A stretch of DNA of 64,000 nucleotides from Planctomycetaceae bacterium (lineage in GTDB: Bacteria; Planctomycetota; Phycisphaerae; Phycisphaerales; UBA1924), in NCBI GenBank assembly GCA_021294835.1, contig JAJTDF010000003.1, positions 1 to 64,000 of the forward strand. Reading direction: 5' to 3'. Every line of letters starts with the position of its first letter. The first letter of the stretch is position 1. The notes below the pieces were generated by a model. It made no database searches, was not told the DNA's origin, and worked only from the letters and a program-made list of their open reading frames with translations. Made by a program: the position numbers and the translations under genes. This document shows, one piece after another, positions 59,787 through 64,000 of the stretch.

Positions 59787-60482
59787 TCACCCCACCGCCC
59801 GCACCAGCAGCACCACCGCGTGCGCCTCCACCGCCAGCCCCTCGCCCACCGCGTCCACCTTCTCGTGCGTCTTGCCCTTGATGTTCACCCGCTCCGCCGG
59901 CACCCCCAGCAGCCTGGCCAGGTTCGCCCGCACCCGCTGCTTCACCGGCCCGATCTTCGGCTTCTCCAAGATCACCGTCGCATCCAGGTTCCCCACCACA
60001 TACCCCCGCTGCGCCACCGCCTGCACCGCCGCCACCAGAAACTCCGCTGAATCGCGCCCGTCGTTCTCCGGAGCCTTGTCCGGGAACAACTGCCCGATGT
60101 CCGGCAGCCCCAGCGCCCCCAGCAGCGCATCGGTCACCGCGTGATACAGCACATCGCCGTCGCTGTGCGCCACCGGACCGAAGTTCACCGCCGCCGAGTC
60201 CCACGTCACCCCGCCGATGATCATCGGCCGACCCCGTCCGTGCGGCGGCCTGGGCTCCAGCCGGTGCAGGTCATACCCGTGCCCCACCCGAAACGGCAAG
60301 TCCGGCCCCGCCGCCGTCGTGTCCGCCGCAGGAGCGGCCGCCGGCGTCGCCGTGCCGCCCGCCCGCTTGGGCGGCAGGTTCACCCGTCGGCGGGCCTGCT
60401 GGCCATGGTGCCGCTTGGACGGGCCGCCGCCCGGCACAAGGGGTTCTCCTGCGGATCGGCGACGGGTCGGACGCTTGGCCAT
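59787..60482 (-). CDS. ispF: 2-C-methyl-D-erythritol 2,4-cyclodiphosphate synthase with basic N-terminal extension
   Basis: 231 residues from the ATG before AKRPTRRRSAG. The IspF domain starts near residue 68: FRVGHGYDLHRLEP (metal Asp and His), the flexible IGGV and HSDGDVLYHAVTDALLGALGLPDIGQLFPD, then the substrate block KIGPVKQRVRANLARLLG and VNIKGKTHEKVDAVGEG. It forms the cyclic diphosphate in the MEP isoprenoid pathway as a cytosolic trimer. The ~65-residue Arg/Lys-rich leader is absent from ordinary ~160-residue IspF; a later start would be needed to remove it, but no codon with a ribosome-binding site stands out. Confidence 0.94.
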   Translation of the reverse strand: MAKRPTRRRSAGEPLVPGGGPSKRHHGQQARRRVNLPPKRAGGTATPAAAPAADTTAAGPDLPFRVGHGYDLHRLEPRPPHGRGRPMIIGGVTWDSAAVNFGPVAHSDGDVLYHAVTDALLGALGLPDIGQLFPDKAPENDGRDSAEFLVAAVQAVAQRGYVVGNLDATVILEKPKIGPVKQRVRANLARLLGVPAERVNIKGKTHEKVDAVGEGLAVEAHAVVLLVRAVG

Positions 60483-60734
60483 GGGGTTCTCGTGTGCTCG
60501 TGGTCTTCCTCGTGCCCCTGCCCGATATCGCTCCCGCCCTTGCCCCGCCCGCTCAGCCTCCGGCCCTCGGGCCGACTCTGCCCCCAGCCTCCCCGCCAGA
60601 ATCGCCCCGCACCTCACCCCTCCCGGACAAACCTCCCCGGCTTATCCTATTTCCCCGTGTTGACGGCCGACGGCTCATGTCCGACGCCCTCGCCACCCGA
60701 ACTCTGACCTTCCAGCACTTTGGAGTTTGCACCG

Positions 60735-61505
60735 ATGACCCGCCGCCTCTCCCTCCGCGTCCCCGCTCGGCTCGCCCTCCTCACGCTGCTCGCCGCCGGC
60801 GCATCGCTCACCGGCGGCTGCTGGACCCCCGGCGGCCTGGCCATGTCGCTTGATCGCTACACCTACGAGAGCCACCCCATGACCCCGCAGACTGTCACGG
60901 TGGTCGACGCCCGCACCGAGCAGGAGCTCTGGTCCGTCGACATCCCCGTTGGCGACAAGCTCGTCGTCGAGTTCTTCCGCGATCAGGGCGACGGCTCCGC
61001 CGACCGCCCCGACCGCATGGTCTGGGACGTTTGGCCCATCAGCCAGAACTGGGGCGAGCCGCAGAACCAGATCAACGTGCCCCCCGCCAGCAGCCGCAAG
61101 CTCGTGGTGTCCGTCCGCAAGGCCCCCGAACTGCCCGGCCAGATGAAGCTCCCGCCCGTTGAGCCCATCAAGGTCGAGGACACCGTCCTCACCGCCGCCG
61201 CCGGCCTGGAAGTCGGCCGCTTCTACATCGTCGCCGCCCGCCTGAGCAAGGTCGACGCCGCCAAGGCCCGCTCCTTCCTCGAGAGCCAGAACATCAGCGC
61301 CGTCGTCGTCGACCGCCCCACCGGCGCCTGGGTCGTCGTCAACGACCCGTCATTCAACCAGACCGACTTCAACGCCCCCGGCTCCGCCGCCGACCGCCAG
61401 CAGGCCCTCCAGCGCGTCCTCGAAGCCGGCAAGGCCTGGATGCAGGCCGACCGCGGCGCCCCGACTAACTTCTCCATGGCCGCCTGGGAGCAGGTCGTCC
61501 GCTGA
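60735..61505 (+). CDS. Lipoprotein of unknown function
   Basis: 256 residues. The signal peptide RLALLTLLAAGASLTGGC ends in a lipobox with the mature Cys followed by Trp. The body has a beta-rich part (PQTVTVVDARTEQELWSVDIPVGDKLVVEFFRDQ, then WDVWPISQNWGEPQNQINVPP) and a C-terminal part with SKVDAAKARSFLESQNISAVVVDRPTG. No family was recognised. It is divergent from ispF, with a promoter region of ~250 nt, and 143 nt before the prepilin gene. Confidence 0.75.
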   Translation: MTRRLSLRVPARLALLTLLAAGASLTGGCWTPGGLAMSLDRYTYESHPMTPQTVTVVDARTEQELWSVDIPVGDKLVVEFFRDQGDGSADRPDRMVWDVWPISQNWGEPQNQINVPPASSRKLVVSVRKAPELPGQMKLPPVEPIKVEDTVLTAAAGLEVGRFYIVAARLSKVDAAKARSFLESQNISAVVVDRPTGAWVVVNDPSFNQTDFNAPGSAADRQQALQRVLEAGKAWMQADRGAPTNFSMAAWEQVVR

Positions 61506-61635
61506 GCCGCCCCGGGTCCCCAGCCCGCCCGCATCGATAGACCACCCCGTTCCGGGCAGCCCTTCACCGCTTCTTCAACACCGCTGCCGGCGGTGTGCCG
61601 CGCCCGCACTGCAGCCGATCCGGCCTGCAGTCCGG

Positions 61636-61641
61636 TATACC
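61636..61641 (+). promoter_or_regulatory. TATACC box just before the prepilin gene
   Basis: TATACC lies 7 nt before the prepilin ATG, at the spacing expected for a leaderless transcript. No Shine-Dalgarno site is present. Confidence 0.28.
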
Positions 61642-61648
61642 CCACACC

Positions 61649-62425
61649 ATGCCCCTCCACCGCCCACGCCCCGCCTTCACGCTCATCGAACTCCTCGTCG
61701 TCATCGCCATCATCGCCCTGCTCATCGGCATCCTCCTGCCCGCCCTCGCCTCCGCACGTGCCGCCGCCCGCACCACCAGTTGCCTCAGTTCCCAGCGGCA
61801 GATCTCCACCGGCATGACGCTCTATGCCAACGACTACCGCGACTTCATCCCCCGCGAAGGCGCCGTCATGCCCCCGCCCAGCCACCGCCGGGCCCGCCTC
61901 GCCTTCTGCATGGCCCTGCGTCCGTACCTTGACGACCGCGCCAGCCCCAACGCCGACATCAACGACCTCTACGCCTCCGCCCCCTACTACCGCTGCGCTG
62001 CCCGCCGCGCCGGCAGCCACCCCGTGCACTACGTCGCCAACGCCATGGTCTTCCTCGGCCCCAATCAGCCCGCACCCAACCCCGCTTCAGACATGACCGC
62101 CCGCCGCGGCCCCACCGCCCTCTTCAAGCACCCCTTCCCCGCCAAGACCATCTACCTCGCCGAACTCGCCGAGGACCGGGGCGACAACCTCTTCCGCCAG
62201 TGGGCCCCGCCTCCCTCCAGTCCCGAGGCCGACTTCCTCCTCGCCCAGTTCTACGACTTCTGGGACACCGCCCACTTCCAAGGCAACACGCTCGTCCGCC
62301 GCATCGAGGGCGACCGCCACGGCACCTCCTCCAACGCCCTCTACCTCGACGGCCACGCCGCCACCCGGCCCAAAGCCGTCTTCACCACCCTCTCCAGCTA
62401 CGACGACGGCCTCTACCGCCGCTGA
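61649..62425 (+). CDS. Prepilin-like protein with H-X9-DG motif
   Basis: 258 residues. A short basic leader precedes [24 protein letters not shown], the class III prepilin signal cut before Phe, with Glu at +5. Near the C-terminus, the His of [16 protein letters not shown] is followed by exactly nine residues and then DG, the H-X9-DG processing-associated motif typical of the large planctomycete pseudopilin families. It should be handled by the prepilin peptidase and inserted in the inner membrane or a pseudopilus. It stands alone here, ~37 kb from the pilMNOP operon. Confidence 0.9.
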   Translation: MPLHRPRPAFTLIELLVVIAIIALLIGILLPALASARAAARTTSCLSSQRQISTGMTLYANDYRDFIPREGAVMPPPSHRRARLAFCMALRPYLDDRASPNADINDLYASAPYYRCAARRAGSHPVHYVANAMVFLGPNQPAPNPASDMTARRGPTALFKHPFPAKTIYLAELAEDRGDNLFRQWAPPPSSPEADFLLAQFYDFWDTAHFQGNTLVRRIEGDRHGTSSNALYLDGHAATRPKAVFTTLSSYDDGLYRR

Positions 62426-62475
62426 ACCCGCCAACCGCCGGCCGCTGGCGTGGCGCGACGCGCCCAAAAACAAAC

Positions 62476-62499
62476 CGGCCCGACGCTGCCGTCGGGCCG
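62476..62499 (-). terminator. Rho-independent terminator of nuoB
   Basis: A perfect 10-bp stem CGGCCCGACG/CGTCGGGCCG with a CTGC loop. On the minus strand GTTTGTTTTTGGG follows, a good U-tract. It lies 34 nt after the nuoB stop. Confidence 0.9.
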
Positions 62500-62533
62500 A
62501 TGTTCACAGTGCTCGCTGATTCAAACCGTCGCC

Positions 62534-63103
62534 TCAGTTAGCGCCAACCGTCAACCCCACCGGCTGCGGACGGGGCACGTAGTTGCCCGCGACCGTCAGG
62601 CCCAGCGGAACCCGCTTGCCCGAACCCGGGGGCGGCATGCCCTCCTGGTCAATGTGCCGCTGAATCGCCATGATGCCCTCGATCAACTGCTCCGGGCGGG
62701 GCGGGCAACCGGGGATATACACGTCCACCGGAATGAACTGGTCAACGCCCTGCACCACCGCGTAGGTGTCAAACACGCCACCCGTGCTGGCGCACGCGCC
62801 CATGCTGATCACCCACTTCGGCTCGGTCATCTGCAGATAGATCCGCTGCAGCACCGGCATGGTCTTGATGCTCACGCGACCGGCCACGATCAGCAGGTCG
62901 CTCTGCCGGGGCGAAAACCGCACCGCCTCAGAGCCGAACCGCGCCACGTCGTACCGGCTGCACGCGGTCGCCATCAATTCGATCCCGCAGCACGCGGTGG
63001 CGAACGGCATCGGCCACAGCGAAGACCGGCGGGCCCAGTTGATCACCCGGCGAAGCTGGGTGGTCATGAACGTATCGGCGGGAAGTGCTGCTTCAAGACC
63101 CAT
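62534..63103 (-). CDS. nuoB: NADH-quinone oxidoreductase subunit B
   Basis: 189 residues from the ATG 5 nt after AGGAG. The four ligands of cluster N2 are present: the tandem C38-C39 in [13 protein letters not shown]104 in MGACASTGG and C133 in [27 protein letters not shown] is the other conserved block. NuoB sits at the quinone-facing end of the peripheral arm of complex I and passes electrons to quinone. The usual neighbours nuoA and nuoC are absent: upstream is a divergent gene and downstream a terminator, so nuoB is transcribed alone. Confidence 0.96.
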   Translation of the reverse strand: MGLEAALPADTFMTTQLRRVINWARRSSLWPMPFATACCGIELMATACSRYDVARFGSEAVRFSPRQSDLLIVAGRVSIKTMPVLQRIYLQMTEPKWVISMGACASTGGVFDTYAVVQGVDQFIPVDVYIPGCPPRPEQLIEGIMAIQRHIDQEGMPPPGSGKRVPLGLTVAGNYVPRPQPVGLTVGAN

Positions 63104-63358
63104 GACGACTCCTGAGCCGTGCTCACTCAACGGCATCCACCTTACAGCCAACAAACAACCTGTCGCCCGAAGGTGGTCCCCAGATAGTAGCCGACCCGCT
63201 CCGCCACCAGTCCGCCCACCCGGCCCGGCCACCACCCCGCACCCGCCGCACCCTCCTTTCGGCACGCAGCCGCTGCCCGGCCAGTCCTTCGAACACAATC
63301 CAAACAAAATCCGCCAGGGTTTCCACGAATCTCGTCCGAAAATCAGCGCGCTTTCTGC

Positions 63359-63364
63359 TATGCT
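63359..63364 (+). promoter_or_regulatory. TATGCT box just before the sulfatase-modifying-type gene
   Basis: TATGCT lies 7 nt before the ATG, in a locally AT-richer stretch, suggesting a leaderless transcript. No -35 match was found. Confidence 0.33.
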
Positions 63365-63371
63365 GGGCGAC

Positions 63372-64000
63372 ATGCGCCGTTGCTCACACATCCTGCTCGC
63401 GGCGGTCGCCTGCACCGCCGCCGCGGCACCCGCGCATGGTCAGTCCTGCTGCCCCTCGTCGCCCGCCACCGCCCGGCTGGCCCTTGCCCAGCCTGCCAGC
63501 ACGCCCGACCAAGCCACGCCCGAACCCAGCCCCGGCAACCCCGGCCCGGCCCCGGCGGCCCCCGGCCCTGTCGCCGCCCCAACCACTCCGCCCAGCCTCA
63601 CCCACGGCATGGCCTGGATCCCCGGGGGCGAGTTCACCATGGGCAGCACCGACCCGCTGGCCCGCCCCGACGAAAAGCCCCTGCACCGCGTCCGCGTCCG
63701 GGGCTTCTGGATGGATGCCACGGAGGTCACCAACGCCCAGTTCGCCGCCTTCGTGAAGGCCACCGGCTACACCACCGTCGCCGAGCGGCCGGTGGACTGG
63801 GAGGAACTCAAGAAGCAGGTCCCCCCCGGCACCCCCAAGCCCGACGCGGCCATGCTCCAGCCGGGCTCGCTGGTCTTCACCCCGCCAAGCCAGCCGGTCA
63901 GCACCGATCGGGCCGCCGCCTGGTGGACGTGGACGCCCGGCGCTTCCTGGAAGCACCCGACCGGCCCCGGCAGTTCCATCGAAGGACGCGACAGCCACCC
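63372..64000 (+). CDS. Formylglycine-generating-enzyme-like exported protein, 3' end cut by window
   Basis: The first ~209 residues of a protein that continues past the window. A signal peptide ([19 protein letters not shown]) and a ~55-residue Pro/Ala-rich linker lead to the FGE/sulfatase-modifying-factor fold: [50 protein letters not shown]. Such proteins either oxidise a sulfatase Cys or Ser to formylglycine or serve as non-catalytic binding domains. The catalytic cysteines lie beyond the edge, so activity cannot be judged. It is divergent from nuoB. Confidence 0.88.
   Translation, partial: MRRCSHILLAAVACTAAAAPAHGQSCCPSSPATARLALAQPASTPDQATPEPSPGNPGPAPAAPGPVAAPTTPPSLTHGMAWIPGGEFTMGSTDPLARPDEKPLHRVRVRGFWMDATEVTNAQFAAFVKATGYTTVAERPVDWEELKKQVPPGTPKPDAAMLQPGSLVFTPPSQPVSTDRAAAWWTWTPGASWKHPTGPGSSIEGRDSH

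Overview
The window looks like chromosomal DNA of a GC-rich planctomycete, most likely of class Phycisphaerae. The supporting marks are a giant cysteine-free surface protein with a planctomycete-type LExLExRxLM leader, a sigma-70-like protein with extra N-terminal helix-turn-helix domains, a 66-residue histone H1-like protein, an H-X9-DG prepilin, a futalosine hydrolase and two bactofilins. Nothing in it looks like a prophage, insertion sequence or CRISPR array. Class assignment is inference from family content, not from a marker-gene tree.

Layout. 0-4 kb: tRNA-Asn and infC (apparent ATC start, long leader) on the minus strand, a degenerate secreted amidohydrolase and an SRPBCC protein. 4-8 kb: a MacA/MacB-type ABC efflux operon with overlapping genes. 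8-10 kb: 6-phosphogluconolactonase, then an intergenic region with two copies of a repeat that each hold a perfect DnaA box, then an RluA-type pseudouridine synthase. 10-15 kb: the HTH/sigma-like protein, a DoxX protein with a large Pro-rich insertion, a degenerate von Willebrand A protein and thymidylate kinase. 15-19 kb: alpha/beta hydrolase, an orphan membrane-fusion protein with a long coiled coil, and futalosine hydrolase. 19-24.5 kb: a type IV pilus/type II secretion assembly operon, pilM-N-O-P plus a GspE/PilB ATPase, with two stop/start overlaps. 24.5-29 kb: an RND efflux pump and its adaptor, with an imperfect dyad over the likely promoter. 29-33 kb: a cytoskeletal cluster of bactofilin, zinc-ribbon bactofilin and a long Ala-rich coiled-coil protein, then a DUF6265-type lipoprotein.

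33-46 kb is filled by one minus-strand gene of 4,266 codons. It has a beta-solenoid-like middle, a PPC-like domain, six Asp-rich repeats and, near the C-terminus, a metzincin-like segment in which every zinc-ligand position is substituted. The gene has its own terminator and a leader able to form three hairpins.

46-64 kb: a multi-pass membrane protein, pheA (chorismate mutase/prephenate dehydratase), the histone H1-like gene, a FabZ-like dehydratase and 2-oxoglutarate dehydrogenase E1. A long minus-strand run follows: DUF1254 protein and beta-barrel, ABC exporter, two YkgJ-type cysteine-cluster proteins coupled to a cyclodeaminase, and ispF. Then come a lipoprotein, a prepilin, a solitary nuoB with its own terminator, and the start of a formylglycine-generating-enzyme-like protein that runs off the edge.

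Two trends cross the window. Several genes without a Shine-Dalgarno sequence have a TAnnnT-like hexamer 6-9 nt before the ATG, suggesting leaderless transcripts, while others have clear AGGAG sites. Many conserved enzymes carry Ala/Pro/Lys/Gly-rich extensions or insertions. All calls rest on reading motifs and gene order; no database search was run.
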